From Bacteroidota bacterium (lineage in GTDB: Bacteria > Bacteroidota > Bacteroidia > Chitinophagales > Chitinophagaceae): a stretch of DNA of 64,000 nucleotides. Shown here in pieces: positions 43,200-52,709 of the stretch. The position numbers were made by a program, and so were the translations under genes. The notes beneath the pieces are model-generated. The model worked only from the letters and a program-made list of their open reading frames with translations, was not told the DNA's origin and searched no databases. Numbering within the stretch: the stretch's first letter is position 1; each line of letters begins with the position of its first letter. The stretch covers positions 1 to 64,000 of the forward strand of contig JAEWBT010000058.1 in the NCBI GenBank assembly GCA_023391015.1, given 5' to 3'.

Positions 43200-46100
43200 A
43201 TGAAGCAAAAATTACTTTTTTTCTTTCTCTTCTTGTTCTGCCTCTCCACGGCCCGCGCAGCGGTGTATTATGTGGACGGCACCGGCGGCAACAACGCCAA
43301 CACCGGCACCGGCGGCTGGGCGGATGCAAAGCAGGATATTCAGGCGGCCATCAACGCAGCAGCCAGTGGGGATGAGATTTGGGTAAAAGCCGGAACCTAC
43401 CTGCCCACATTGGACCCGAACGGCGGCACTTCGCAACGGGACAAAACGTTTTATATCACTACCAAAGACGTGAAGCTCTATGGCGGCTTTGCGGGCACGG
43501 AAACAGCATTATCCCAACGCAATCCTGTTACCAACGTAACAACTTTGAGCGGGAATTTGGATGCTGTAGGTAACAACGATGCGTATCATGTATTGGTAAC
43601 CCTCAACCGCACGAGTGCGTGTGTGGTGGATGGATTTACCATCAGCGGCGGGCGGACCGCCAGCAGTGGCTATTTGACGGTTAATTCTCCTGCTGCTATT
43701 GTCTATAGCGATTGCGGTGGGGGGATGTACAACCGTGGCAGCAGTCCTACTGTGAGTGGTTGTATCTTTTCTTCTAACACGGCATTTGATGGTGGCGGAG
43801 GGATGTATAATATATTTGGCAGCAATCCCACTGTGAGTGACTGTGTCTTCTCGGCCAATGTGGTAAGCTATAATAATGGCGGTGGGATGTACAACAACAA
43901 CAACAGCAGTCCTGTGGTGAGTAGCTGTACGTTCTCGGCCAACACCGCAAACAGATATGGCGGAGGGATGTATTACAGCGATAATTCAGGCGGAAGCATC
44001 ACCAACTGTATTCTTTATGGCAATACCGTGTCTGCCAGCGGGCGAGGCATCTATAAAGGCGGAGCGATTACAACGCTTACGGTGAGCTATTCGCTTATTG
44101 AAAATTACATCGCTACCAGCAACTATATTTCCGGAGCAGGCATCCTTACCGCTAATCCAATGTTTGTGAACAGTGCTTCACCGGCAGGGGCAGATGGCCT
44201 CTGGCGCACCGCCGATGACGGGCTGCGCATTGGCTGCGCTTCACCGGCCCGCGATGCGGGCACCGGCACTACGCCCGCTACCGATATTTCGGGCAATGCG
44301 CGGGTGGGCGCGATGGATATGGGGGCGTATGAGAATCCTGGTACCGGCTGCCCTTTATATGTGGACGGCGCAGGCGGCAACAACGCAAACACGGGTACCT
44401 CTTGGGCGACGGCAAAGAAAGATATCCAGGCGGCCATCAACGCCGCGACGGCAGGTGATGAAATCTGGGTGATGGCGGGAACGTATTTGCCCACGCTGGA
44501 CCCCAACGGCAACGCCGCGCCCACCGACCCAAGGGACAAGACTTTTTACATCACCACCAAAGACGTGAAGCTCTACGGCGGCTTTGCGGGAACCGAGACG
44601 CTTCTTTCCCAACGCAACGCAGCGACGAACATAACGACCCTGAGCGGGGATTTGGACGGGGCGGGCGGCACGGCAGATGCTTACCACGTGCTCTTAACCG
44701 TTGATCGCACGAGCGCGTGCCTGATAGATGGATTCACCATCACGGGTGGACGGGCGGATGGGGCTGGCGGCTTTAGCGTTGGCTCTCCTGCCAGAACTGT
44801 TAATCAGAATAATGGCGGTGGGATGAACAACGCTAACAGCAGTCCTTCTGTAAGTAGCTGCACGTTTTCTTCCAACATGGCAAGCAGCCTTGGCGGTGGG
44901 ATGTACAATGAAAACGGCAGCAGCCCCAGTGTGAGTGGCTGTGCCTTTACCTCTAACACGGCCAGCAACAGTGGTGGTGGGATGTATAACATCTTCAGCA
45001 GCAGTCCCTCTGTGAGTAACTGTACATTCTCTGCCAACACAGCAGTCTATGGCGGAGGGATGTACAACATCTTCAGCAGTCCTATTGTGAGTAACTGCAC
45101 GTTCGCTGCCAACTCAGCAAGTAGCCTTGGCGGTGGGATGCACACCAACAATAGCAATCCCTCAATAAGTGGCTGCACCTTCTCTACCAACACTGCAAGC
45201 TCTGGCGGTGGGATGTACAATGAAAACAGCAGCCCTGCTACGAGTAGCTGTGTGTTCTCTTCTAACAATGCAAACGTCTATGGCGGAGGGATGTACAACA
45301 ACAGCAGCAGTCCTGCGGTGAGTGGTTGTACGTTCTCTACCAACGTGGCCGGCGGCTTTGGCGGCGGGATGTTCAACATCAACAGCAGCAGTCCTGCGGT
45401 GAGTAGCTCTATGTTCTCTGCCAACACGGCATATAATGGCGGCGGGATGTTCAACATCAACAGCAGTCCTGTGGTACATTCCGCTACCTTTTCGGCCAAT
45501 ACGGCGACCAGCAGTGGCGGCGGGATGTACAACAACAGTGCTTCAGGCGGCAGCCTTACCAACTGTGTTCTTTATGGCAACACCGGCGGCCCTGCGAACC
45601 GGCAAAACCTCTATAAAGAAGGCACCGCTGCTACGCTTACGGTCAGCTATTCGCTTATCGGCGATTACAGCGCCGGGGCTACCAATAATTACACGGCTTC
45701 CAACGTCCTTGCCGCCGACCCGCTGTTTGTGGATGCAGCCAATCCTGCGGGCACAGATGGCGTTTTCGGTACCGCCGATGATGGATTGGCCCTGCAAGGG
45801 TGCAGCCCGGCCATCAACGCCGGAACGGGCACCACACCCGCCACCGATATTTCCGGAAATGGGCGCGTAGGAGCAATGGATCTGGGGGCTTACGAGTATC
45901 AAAGCAGCCCTGCCGCACTGGTTCTGGCAAGTGCTCCTGCCACCACCGACAGCCGCGACATCCAAAAGGGCAGCATCGTTTCTTTGGGCGGCTGCGGGGC
46001 GGCCATTGCCGAGGTGCTTTCCGAAGGCGCTGCACCGGTAGAAGGCATCATCTCGGCTACGATGTATGTGCATCCCGCTGCCCCCAGCGCGAACCAAACC

Positions 46101-46991
46101 AAGTATGCGCGCCGCCACTACGATATTTCTACGGTCTTGTTTCCTTCCACCGCCACGGCCCGCATTACCCTGTACTTTACCCAGGCCGACTTCGACGATT
46201 ACAACACGGCTATTCAGGGCAGCGGCCTGCCGCCCTTGCCCATCGATGCAGCCGATGTAGCCAATAACAAAGCCAATCTACGCATCACCCAGGAACACGG
46301 TACCTCATCTACCGGTCTGCCCAACAGCTACAGTGGCTGGGCGGGCAGCGGGCCAAAGAAGGTGTTGATTACCCCTACGGTGAGCTGGAGTCCGCTGCTG
46401 TCGCTTTGGAAAGTGCAGTTTCCGGTAACGGGCTTCTCCGGCTTCTTTGTTACCAGTGCCATTAGCACGCCACTGCCTTTGGAGTTGCTGCATTTCAGTG
46501 CAAAGCATGTTGGAGAGGACAGAAACCAACTGGACTGGGCGACGGGTGAGGAAGAAGGGGGAAGTGTTTTTGTCGTGGAGCGCAGCGGGGATGCACGGAG
46601 CTTTGCCGCAATCGGTGTTGTTTCCGGAAAAGGAAGTGGCAGTGCGTACCGGTTTGAGGATAAACAACCATTGACAGGGGATAACTATTACCGTTTGCAG
46701 GTGAAAGAAGCGGGCAAGAGTAGCTACAGCCAGACGGTGTTGGTGAAAGGAAGCGACGTAACAACAACCGCTGTTGCGCTCCGTCCCAACCCGGCTACTG
46801 ACCGCGTGGTGATTAGGTGCAATAATGCAGCGCTGGAAGGCAGCCGTGCCAGTGTTTGGAGTGCCAGAGGCCGGTTGATAAAGACCTTTGTTTTGGAAAA
46901 AGAAACGGTTTTGGATGTAAGCGAATGGACAGCAGGCGTGTATCTGCTGCGCCTAGCCGATGGCAGCACCCTGCGACTGGTAAAGCAATAG
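43200..46991 (+). CDS. T9SS-secreted right-handed beta-helix surface protein
   Basis: 1263 residues with signal peptide MKQKLLFFFLFLFCLSTARA. Two duplicated modules each begin YVDG.GGNNANTGT and contain DIQAAINAA..GDEIWV.AGTYLPTLDPNG (residues about 20 and 385), followed by runs of GGGMYN-type beta-helix turns (SSPSVSGCTFSSNTA; over ten copies in the second module), resembling chlamydial Pmp repeats. Each module ends in DISGN.RVGAMD.GAYE. The C-terminus has a LDWATGEEEGG immunoglobulin-like segment and a T9SS sorting domain (LRPNPATDRVVIR ... TAGVYLLRL). It is likely an adhesin or polysaccharide-related surface protein. Confidence 0.85.
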   Translation: MKQKLLFFFLFLFCLSTARAAVYYVDGTGGNNANTGTGGWADAKQDIQAAINAAASGDEIWVKAGTYLPTLDPNGGTSQRDKTFYITTKDVKLYGGFAGTETALSQRNPVTNVTTLSGNLDAVGNNDAYHVLVTLNRTSACVVDGFTISGGRTASSGYLTVNSPAAIVYSDCGGGMYNRGSSPTVSGCIFSSNTAFDGGGGMYNIFGSNPTVSDCVFSANVVSYNNGGGMYNNNNSSPVVSSCTFSANTANRYGGGMYYSDNSGGSITNCILYGNTVSASGRGIYKGGAITTLTVSYSLIENYIATSNYISGAGILTANPMFVNSASPAGADGLWRTADDGLRIGCASPARDAGTGTTPATDISGNARVGAMDMGAYENPGTGCPLYVDGAGGNNANTGTSWATAKKDIQAAINAATAGDEIWVMAGTYLPTLDPNGNAAPTDPRDKTFYITTKDVKLYGGFAGTETLLSQRNAATNITTLSGDLDGAGGTADAYHVLLTVDRTSACLIDGFTITGGRADGAGGFSVGSPARTVNQNNGGGMNNANSSPSVSSCTFSSNMASSLGGGMYNENGSSPSVSGCAFTSNTASNSGGGMYNIFSSSPSVSNCTFSANTAVYGGGMYNIFSSPIVSNCTFAANSASSLGGGMHTNNSNPSISGCTFSTNTASSGGGMYNENSSPATSSCVFSSNNANVYGGGMYNNSSSPAVSGCTFSTNVAGGFGGGMFNINSSSPAVSSSMFSANTAYNGGGMFNINSSPVVHSATFSANTATSSGGGMYNNSASGGSLTNCVLYGNTGGPANRQNLYKEGTAATLTVSYSLIGDYSAGATNNYTASNVLAADPLFVDAANPAGTDGVFGTADDGLALQGCSPAINAGTGTTPATDISGNGRVGAMDLGAYEYQSSPAALVLASAPATTDSRDIQKGSIVSLGGCGAAIAEVLSEGAAPVEGIISATMYVHPAAPSANQTKYARRHYDISTVLFPSTATARITLYFTQADFDDYNTAIQGSGLPPLPIDAADVANNKANLRITQEHGTSSTGLPNSYSGWAGSGPKKVLITPTVSWSPLLSLWKVQFPVTGFSGFFVTSAISTPLPLELLHFSAKHVGEDRNQLDWATGEEEGGSVFVVERSGDARSFAAIGVVSGKGSGSAYRFEDKQPLTGDNYYRLQVKEAGKSSYSQTVLVKGSDVTTTAVALRPNPATDRVVIRCNNAALEGSRASVWSARGRLIKTFVLEKETVLDVSEWTAGVYLLRLADGSTLRLVKQ

Positions 46992-47047
46992 AGGTGGGAG
47001 ATTAAATACCGGCCAGGAATGAGTTGGCATTAAGCGCTCTACATTTT

Positions 47048-47136
47048 GCGGGTCATTGCGAGGAGGTACGACGAAGCAACCTGCACAAAATGCAGCAGTA
47101 TGTGCAGGTTGCTTCGCTCCGCTCGCAATGACCCGC
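47048..47136. repeat. Long inverted repeat GCGGGTCATTGCGAG
   Basis: GCGGGTCATTGCGAGGAGG and its complement (ending CTCGCAATGACCCGC) enclose a second inverted pair, GAAGCAACCTGCACA / TGTGCAGGTTGCTTC, giving an almost 40-bp stem. I recall similar TCATTGCGAGGAG elements from other bacterial phyla. Confidence 0.85.
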
Positions 47137-47173
47137 ATTTCGTTACCATCAATGAATTGTTTGGAAGTAATTA

Positions 47174-47213
47174 AAAAGAAAGAGACGCTCAAGCTGAGCG
47201 TCTCTTTCTTTTT
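47174..47213 (+). terminator. Terminator after the beta-helix gene
   Basis: AAAGAAAGAGACGCTC pairs with GAGCGTCTCTTTCTTT across AAGCT, followed by TTT. It lies 180 bases after the stop, beyond the inverted repeat. From 47250 to 47436 only GTCATTC/GATGACAAAG half-repeats and two palindrome copies are seen. Confidence 0.8.
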
Positions 47214-47436
47214 AAAAGGCTTGGAGCACATCCGGAAAACAGGGCGTCTTCTTTGTCATTCTGCAAAGAATCCCTTTGGCCTTCCTTCTGTTAGCGGAAA
47301 AGCATAAGAGATCCTTTCAAGGATGACAAAGAACGGGACCGAACTCAGGATGCGTGTTCGGAATCCTTTGTCTTTACGACAGGGTCTTAAACAGGCCCTT
47401 GTATTTCCGGAAACAAGGCCTCTTTTTCCGGAACTA

Positions 47437-48579
47437 TCAGGGCTGCGCCGGGTACTTCAACTTATAATAAATCACGCGCTTCACGCTTTTTTCCAGCTGC
47501 TGGCGCAGGGGTGTATTTCCGGAAAGTTCCTTTACAATCCGGGCGTGGAGCGCCGTGGGATTGGCCGGCATTACAGCAATATCAACGCCTGCGGCTATGG
47601 CTTTAAAGTCGGCATCGGGAAACTGTTTGGCGCCTTGCATATTCAGTGCATCGGTGGTGATAAGGCCGTCGTAGCCCATTTCTTCCCGCAAAAGGCCGGT
47701 AATAATCACCGGCGACAGGCTGGATGGCAGGCCGTCGGTATTGTACTTCGGGTTGTTGCGCACCGCGATATGGCCTACCATCACCGCAGCCGGATGCGAA
47801 GCGTCTATGATTTTCCGGAACGTTTCCAATTCCGTTAATGCGCCGTTGATAAACACCAGTTGCTTGTGGGTATCGCCCGTTACGTTGCCGTGGCCGGGAA
47901 AGTGCTTGATCGTCGCGCCAATATTTCCGGCCTGCGTGTAACGCACAAAGTCCGCCGCGCGCAGGGCTACCGAATCGGGGTTGTTGCTGAAGGCCCGCGC
48001 GTTGATAACCGCTTTGTTGGCCCCCAGATCGGCCACCGGGGCAAAGTTCAGGTTCACGCCGGTAGCCTTCATGGTTTCGTTGATGGTGGCCACCGCCGCT
48101 TCCACTTTTTCGCTCGTGTTCAGCGTGTTGGTTTTATCCACCGCCTCGGCGTCGGTCCATTTCATCTTGAAAAGCGTGGGCTCACAGTCGCAGGCAAAAA
48201 GCGGGGCCACGGGCTGGCTGGCCGTCAGCGTCCGGAGTTCCTTTGTTTGTTTGGAAAATTCGGAGGTGGGACCTTTCAGAAATACCACACCGCCGGCCAC
48301 GCCGCTTTGAACCAAAGCCTTCGCAGTGCTATAGGGCGTCCCAATTTTTTCGTAGGTGCTACTCGCCACCATAATCAGTTGGGCAGCCCGCTGGTCGGGC
48401 GTCATTTTCCGGAAAATGCTGTCGGCGGCGGCATGCAAAAGGGCTTCCTCGGCCTGCCGCATGGCGTTGGTGGGCGGGTATTGGGAGGTGGGGAATATCT
48501 GCGCGCTCACCGGCAGGGGCAAGCCGCAAAAAGAAAGGGCCAGCGCATTGAGCGCGGCAAAAGCCTTAAGAAAAACCAT
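47437..48579 (-). CDS. Glycoside hydrolase family 3 (NagZ-like) secreted enzyme
   Basis: 380 residues with signal peptide MVFLKAFAALNALALSFCGLPLPVSA. The GH3 N-terminal domain is shown by KHFPGHGNVTGDTH, the bacterial N-acetylglucosaminidase loop carrying the catalytic Asp-His dyad, by NLNFAPVADLGANKAVINARAFS, and by MGYDGLITTDALNMQGA with the nucleophilic Asp. The C-terminal GH3 domain is absent, as in NagZ. It would cleave GlcNAc-containing peptidoglycan fragments, outside the cytoplasm here. It lies 17 bases downstream of the Ser/Thr kinase on the same strand and is probably co-transcribed. Confidence 0.87.
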   Translation of the reverse strand: MVFLKAFAALNALALSFCGLPLPVSAQIFPTSQYPPTNAMRQAEEALLHAAADSIFRKMTPDQRAAQLIMVASSTYEKIGTPYSTAKALVQSGVAGGVVFLKGPTSEFSKQTKELRTLTASQPVAPLFACDCEPTLFKMKWTDAEAVDKTNTLNTSEKVEAAVATINETMKATGVNLNFAPVADLGANKAVINARAFSNNPDSVALRAADFVRYTQAGNIGATIKHFPGHGNVTGDTHKQLVFINGALTELETFRKIIDASHPAAVMVGHIAVRNNPKYNTDGLPSSLSPVIITGLLREEMGYDGLITTDALNMQGAKQFPDADFKAIAAGVDIAVMPANPTALHARIVKELSGNTPLRQQLEKSVKRVIYYKLKYPAQP

Positions 48580-48596
48580 CCTGAGAAAAAATAAGA

Positions 48597-50237
48597 TTAC
48601 TTGGGTTCGTAGATAGAGATGATTTTGTAGTCTTCGTTTAAAATCACCTGATTGGTAACCATTCGCGTTTTTACCTCGCCGTTTTTGCGCAGGCGGAAGG
48701 TGTAGGGCCCGGCCAGTAGCACGCTGTAAGCCCCGTCGGCGGTGCGCTCGTAAGTGAGGTTATCCCAATCAATCTCCCATGCCGTTTCAAACACCACATT
48801 ATTGTAGTAGCGGGTAATTTCTTTTTCGATGTCGGCGGGCAGGGCGTTGTACTTATCAAAATATCGGCGCACGGGGTAGGCAAACATGTTCAGCACGCCA
48901 TCCACATCAATCTGGCTCACGCCCTCACCGTTGTTTTCTGTCAGGGTGATATAGCGAAGCAGGACGTTGCGCAGATTATTGGCCTCGCGTGGCGTTACGT
49001 TGCGCTCCACATACGTGCCTTCCGGAACTGTCGTAGTGGACTCCGGTGGCAAAGATGTGAAAGCCGTATCCACCGGAACGGGCGTGGTCGTCTGGGGCTT
49101 TTCTTGTTTCAAAGGCTCGTCTTGCGGAACCTTCTGCACCGTTTTAGACGGTTTTTCCGGAGCTTCCTCTTTGCCTAAAATATTGGTGGCTTTCAGAAAG
49201 TAAAACACTCCGGCAGCCAGCGCGAAAAACAGAATTGCATATAGCACTGGCGACTTTCTGGGAGAATTTTCGGGATTTTGAGTGTTATCGGGCGCTCTAT
49301 AAGCCGGGTTGGGGTAGTCGGTCGTCCGGTAGCCGGGCGTAGGCGGCGGAGTGGGTGGAACAGGCGGTGGCGGCGTATAAACCGTATTGGTTACCTGCGA
49401 GTATCCGGCTGCCGGGCCGTGCAACGCAGCGGCAAATTCCGCAGCATCCTGAAACCGGTCTTCTTTTGCTTTCGCCGTCGCCTTATCAATCGCAGCCTGA
49501 ATTAAAGGCGAGGTGGGCGGATAGACCACATTTGCCTTGGGCAGCGGCTCGGAAACAATTTTTTGTTCAATCTCAAACTGCGAAAGCAGTTCCGGGTTGT
49601 AGGGCAACTGCCCGGTAATCATCTCGAAAAGCGTGATGCCGAGGGCATAAATATCCACCCGGTGGTCGATGCCGCGCCCGATGATTTGCTCCGGACTCAT
49701 AAACATCGGCGTACCGATGCGCTGCCCGGTGCGCGTGGCACCGGGATGACCTTCGTCCTGAATCAGCTTCACGATGCCAAAATCAATAATCTTCGGCTCG
49801 TCGCCGGCGGTGATGATGATGTTGGCCGGTTTCAGGTCGCGGTGGATGACGCCTTTGCTGTGCGCGTAGCCCACGCCGGAGAGAATCTTTTCGAAAATCA
49901 CCTTCGCTCGTTTCTCTACAATCGGCCCGGTCTGATGGCGAATCATTTCTTCCAGCGTTGGCCCTTCCAGATACTCCATGATGAGATACAGGTGGGAGCC
50001 GTCTTCTGCGTAATCATAGACGCGGCCAATATTGGGGTGCGCAAAACCCGACATCAACTGGGCTTCTTTCCGGAATTTTTCGCGAATCGTCGGGTCCTGG
50101 GCCAGTGCCGGGTGCAGCACTTTGATGGCCGCGAAGGTTCCGGCGAGCGTTTTGTGCTGCGCCTTATACACCGTGGCCATGCCGCCTTTGCCCAGCATCT
50201 GCACAATCCGGTAGTTCTGTATTTCAGTACCAATCAT
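48597..50237 (-). CDS. Transmembrane Ser/Thr protein kinase
   Basis: 546 residues. Hanks-type kinase domain at 9-270: Gly loop GKGGMATVYKA, Lys39 (AAIK), HRDLKPANI with Asp134, DFG with Asp152, and GTPMFMSPEQ. A Pro-rich juxtamembrane linker (280-325) leads to one membrane helix (about 330-349, LYAILFFALAAGVFYFL), then a Thr/Pro linker and a C-terminal domain of about 140 residues (ANNLRNVLLRYITLTENNGEG ... YSVLLAGPYTFRLRKNGEV), which should lie outside the cytoplasm and is not PASTA. It follows PP2C, FHA and FHA genes in one leftward run and precedes a GH3 enzyme. Confidence 0.93.
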   Translation of the reverse strand: MIGTEIQNYRIVQMLGKGGMATVYKAQHKTLAGTFAAIKVLHPALAQDPTIREKFRKEAQLMSGFAHPNIGRVYDYAEDGSHLYLIMEYLEGPTLEEMIRHQTGPIVEKRAKVIFEKILSGVGYAHSKGVIHRDLKPANIIITAGDEPKIIDFGIVKLIQDEGHPGATRTGQRIGTPMFMSPEQIIGRGIDHRVDIYALGITLFEMITGQLPYNPELLSQFEIEQKIVSEPLPKANVVYPPTSPLIQAAIDKATAKAKEDRFQDAAEFAAALHGPAAGYSQVTNTVYTPPPPVPPTPPPTPGYRTTDYPNPAYRAPDNTQNPENSPRKSPVLYAILFFALAAGVFYFLKATNILGKEEAPEKPSKTVQKVPQDEPLKQEKPQTTTPVPVDTAFTSLPPESTTTVPEGTYVERNVTPREANNLRNVLLRYITLTENNGEGVSQIDVDGVLNMFAYPVRRYFDKYNALPADIEKEITRYYNNVVFETAWEIDWDNLTYERTADGAYSVLLAGPYTFRLRKNGEVKTRMVTNQVILNEDYKIISIYEPK

Positions 50238-50286
50238 AAATCAATATCCAATCTAAAGCGAAAAGAAAAAGGGAAAACAACCGCAT

Positions 50287-51696
50287 TTACGGCGCAGATT
50301 CTTCGGTCGGCATTACGGCCTTGGGAGTACGCGCACCGGGTTCTGCAACCTCATTAGGAGTCGGTTTGGGAGGTGCAGCCGGCGCGGGCTTGGGAACTAC
50401 TTTTCTAACAGTATCTTTTTTGGGAGCGGGTGTGGCCGGAGTTGGGGTTGTTGCAGGTTTTCGCGCCGTGTCTTTGGGCGGCGTTTCTTTTTTAGGAGTG
50501 CTACCGGTATCGGATGCAACGGATGGAGGAGGCGTTGCCGGAACCGGCTTGTTGGCTTCCGGGCTAAGGGCCGGAGCCGGGTCGGCAGTAGAGATCGGCG
50601 CTGCGGTATCCACACCAGAACCCGCCGTTGTGGTGTCAACAGGAGGCTGTTCTTCCATGCCCAACTGCGGCGTATCCGGCGATTTAAAAACGTTGTACAG
50701 CAGCAAGATCAATGCAATAAAAAGCACAACGCCACCTATAATGGGCAACAAAGGCTTCCGGGGTGTTTCCTCCTCTACCGGCTGCAAAAAATGCTCTTTC
50801 GGTTTGGTGTCTGTTTCGACTTCCACTTGGGGCGGCGCAACCGGCGGGACACTTTCTTTGGAAGGAGAAGCCGTCGGGATCGTAGTTGGGGGCGTTGTGA
50901 TGCTGGGCGCAGCGGCCATCGCGGCGGCGCTTCCCACCGGCTCGCCAATGCTTGGCTGCGGGGACGGGCGCATCATGATAATCTGAACCGTAGTGTTGTC
51001 GTGTCCACCCGCTTCGTCGGCCAGTTGCACCAGCTTTTCGGCTTGTTGTTGCACGGTCAGCCCGCGCGTGCCCATCACCCCGGCGATGCCTTTATCGCCA
51101 ATCATCCCGTTGAGGCCATCGGTGCAGAGCAACAAGCGGTCGCCGGGTTGCAGCATCAGCGGCGAGGATGCCACCGCCGGTTCCACCGTTTCGCCAATGC
51201 CCAGGGCGCGGTAAATCTCGTTGCGGCGGGGATGCTTTTCGGCTTCCTCTTCGGTGACGTGCCCTTGATCCACCAGCGACTGCACAAACGAATGGTCGCG
51301 GGTGAGGCGGCGCAGGGCGTTTTGCCGAAAAAGATAGAGGCGGCTGTCGCCGATATGCGCGTAGTAAGCCGCGTCATCCTGAACCAGCACCGCCACTGCT
51401 GTTGTGCCCATGCCGTGAAGCGAGGGATTTCCGGTAACGATGTTGTGCAGCTTTTTATTGGCTTCCGTCAGGCAATACTCCAGGGCAATAGGGCCGGACG
51501 GAAATTTTTGCGAAGCCATCGTCTGGTAAATGGCCGAGACCGCCGCCTGCGAGGCAATTGCGCCGCCAATGTGGCCACCCATACCGTCGCACACCACAAA
51601 CAAGTGGCCGTTGGGCGTGGGCCAGTTGCCAAACGCATCTTCATTGGCCGTGCGAACACGTCCGATGCTGGTGTGGTTGCCTAAAGAAAACTGCAT
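50287..51696 (-). CDS. Membrane-anchored PP2C-type protein phosphatase
   Basis: 469 residues. Residues 1-242 form a PP2C/Stp1 phosphatase with metal ligands in ANEDAF, VCDGMGGHIGG, HIGDSRLYLF, CTDGLNGMIGD and GGHDNTTV. A Pro/Thr linker leads to one membrane helix (about 315-336, LLPIIGGVVLFIALILLLY) and a low-complexity Pro/Ala/Thr/Lys tail outside the membrane. It would reverse phosphorylation by the kinase encoded 49 bases downstream. Most bacterial PP2Cs of this group are soluble, so the anchor and long tail are unusual. Confidence 0.93.
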   Translation of the reverse strand: MQFSLGNHTSIGRVRTANEDAFGNWPTPNGHLFVVCDGMGGHIGGAIASQAAVSAIYQTMASQKFPSGPIALEYCLTEANKKLHNIVTGNPSLHGMGTTAVAVLVQDDAAYYAHIGDSRLYLFRQNALRRLTRDHSFVQSLVDQGHVTEEEAEKHPRRNEIYRALGIGETVEPAVASSPLMLQPGDRLLLCTDGLNGMIGDKGIAGVMGTRGLTVQQQAEKLVQLADEAGGHDNTTVQIIMMRPSPQPSIGEPVGSAAAMAAAPSITTPPTTIPTASPSKESVPPVAPPQVEVETDTKPKEHFLQPVEEETPRKPLLPIIGGVVLFIALILLLYNVFKSPDTPQLGMEEQPPVDTTTAGSGVDTAAPISTADPAPALSPEANKPVPATPPPSVASDTGSTPKKETPPKDTARKPATTPTPATPAPKKDTVRKVVPKPAPAAPPKPTPNEVAEPGARTPKAVMPTEESAP

Positions 51697-51716
51697 AGAA
51701 AAAGGATAAATAGGGC

Positions 51717-52709
51717 TTATTGGGGAAGGTTAAACACGCCGGTTACCTGGCCGAAATACAGCTTGCTGCCGTTGCGCAGCGCTGCTTTAGTAATGCGCTG
51801 ACCGTCGGCGTAGGTGCCGTTGGTGCTGCCAAGGTCTTCCATCCACCACGTGCCGTTTTGCAGGTGGATAGAAGCATGGATCTTGGAAACCGTCGGGTGG
51901 GGAATCACCAGGTCGCACTCCGGTGAGCGGCCGATTTTCTGAAGCGTTCCGTTGGGCGACAGCACAGTGGGACGCTCATTGATGCGGATGGTAATCGTTG
52001 GCATCAGACCGGGCGAAACCATTGTTTCGGCACTGGGCGGTGGAACGGGCGTTCCCTGTGGCTTCGGCTTATAAGCGTCGTCCGCCGATGCCTGGGGCAA
52101 AGGCGATATAGGCGAAACAGCAGAAGCGGGTGGAATAGGTGCTGGTTGAGGTACAGGCGGCGCGGCAGGCTGGGGCGGTGTGGGAATGTATTGTGGGGTT
52201 TCTGGCTCGGCCACACGGCGGTTTTTCCGGCGCGAAAGCAGGAATCCAACAATGCCAGCTGCCAATCCCAGTCCACCGATTACATAAAAAATCGTGTTGC
52301 TTGAGCGCTCTATTTTCGGGTAGGCGGCTTCCTGTTCCGCCGTAGGTTTCTTCACTAAATAAGTCGTCGTAATCGCCTTGCCTTTATACTCAAAAGTGGC
52401 CGTGCCATCCAGGCGCTCCGGGTCGGGCACGGTATAGGAAATCACAAAACCTTTTCCCGCTGCCGAAGCCTTGGCCGGAGCCAGTTTGTAGCTCGCTACC
52501 GGCACGTAATTATCTTTCACCACCAGCCGGCCTTTGTTGGCAATGAGGTCTTCGTCGGTGCGCACGTCAAAGCGCAATTCCGGAAAATTATCGGTGCGCA
52601 CATTCTCCACCGTCAGGTTTTGGGCACGAGCGGCTGAAAGGTTCAGGAGCAAACACGCCAATACCGGAAAAACGGCCCGGAAAAAGGTTTTAAACGGCAT
52701 CATCGGCAT
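51717..52709 (-). CDS. Transmembrane FHA-domain protein with a periplasmic domain
   Basis: 330 residues. Signal sequence 1-29, a secreted beta domain (about 30-130; VENVRTDNFPELRFDVRTDED), a membrane helix (about 138-158), a Pro-rich linker and a cytoplasmic FHA domain (about 248-325) with KIGRSPECDLVI, PTVSKIHASI and EDLGSTNGTY, which keep the Arg, Ser, His and Asn that read phosphothreonine. The first 20 bases overlap the upstream FHA gene. Starts at 52703 and 52700 are also possible. It can link an outside signal to the phosphoproteins made by the kinase. Confidence 0.9.
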   Translation of the reverse strand: MPMMPFKTFFRAVFPVLACLLLNLSAARAQNLTVENVRTDNFPELRFDVRTDEDLIANKGRLVVKDNYVPVASYKLAPAKASAAGKGFVISYTVPDPERLDGTATFEYKGKAITTTYLVKKPTAEQEAAYPKIERSSNTIFYVIGGLGLAAGIVGFLLSRRKNRRVAEPETPQYIPTPPQPAAPPVPQPAPIPPASAVSPISPLPQASADDAYKPKPQGTPVPPPSAETMVSPGLMPTITIRINERPTVLSPNGTLQKIGRSPECDLVIPHPTVSKIHASIHLQNGTWWMEDLGSTNGTYADGQRITKAALRNGSKLYFGQVTGVFNLPQ

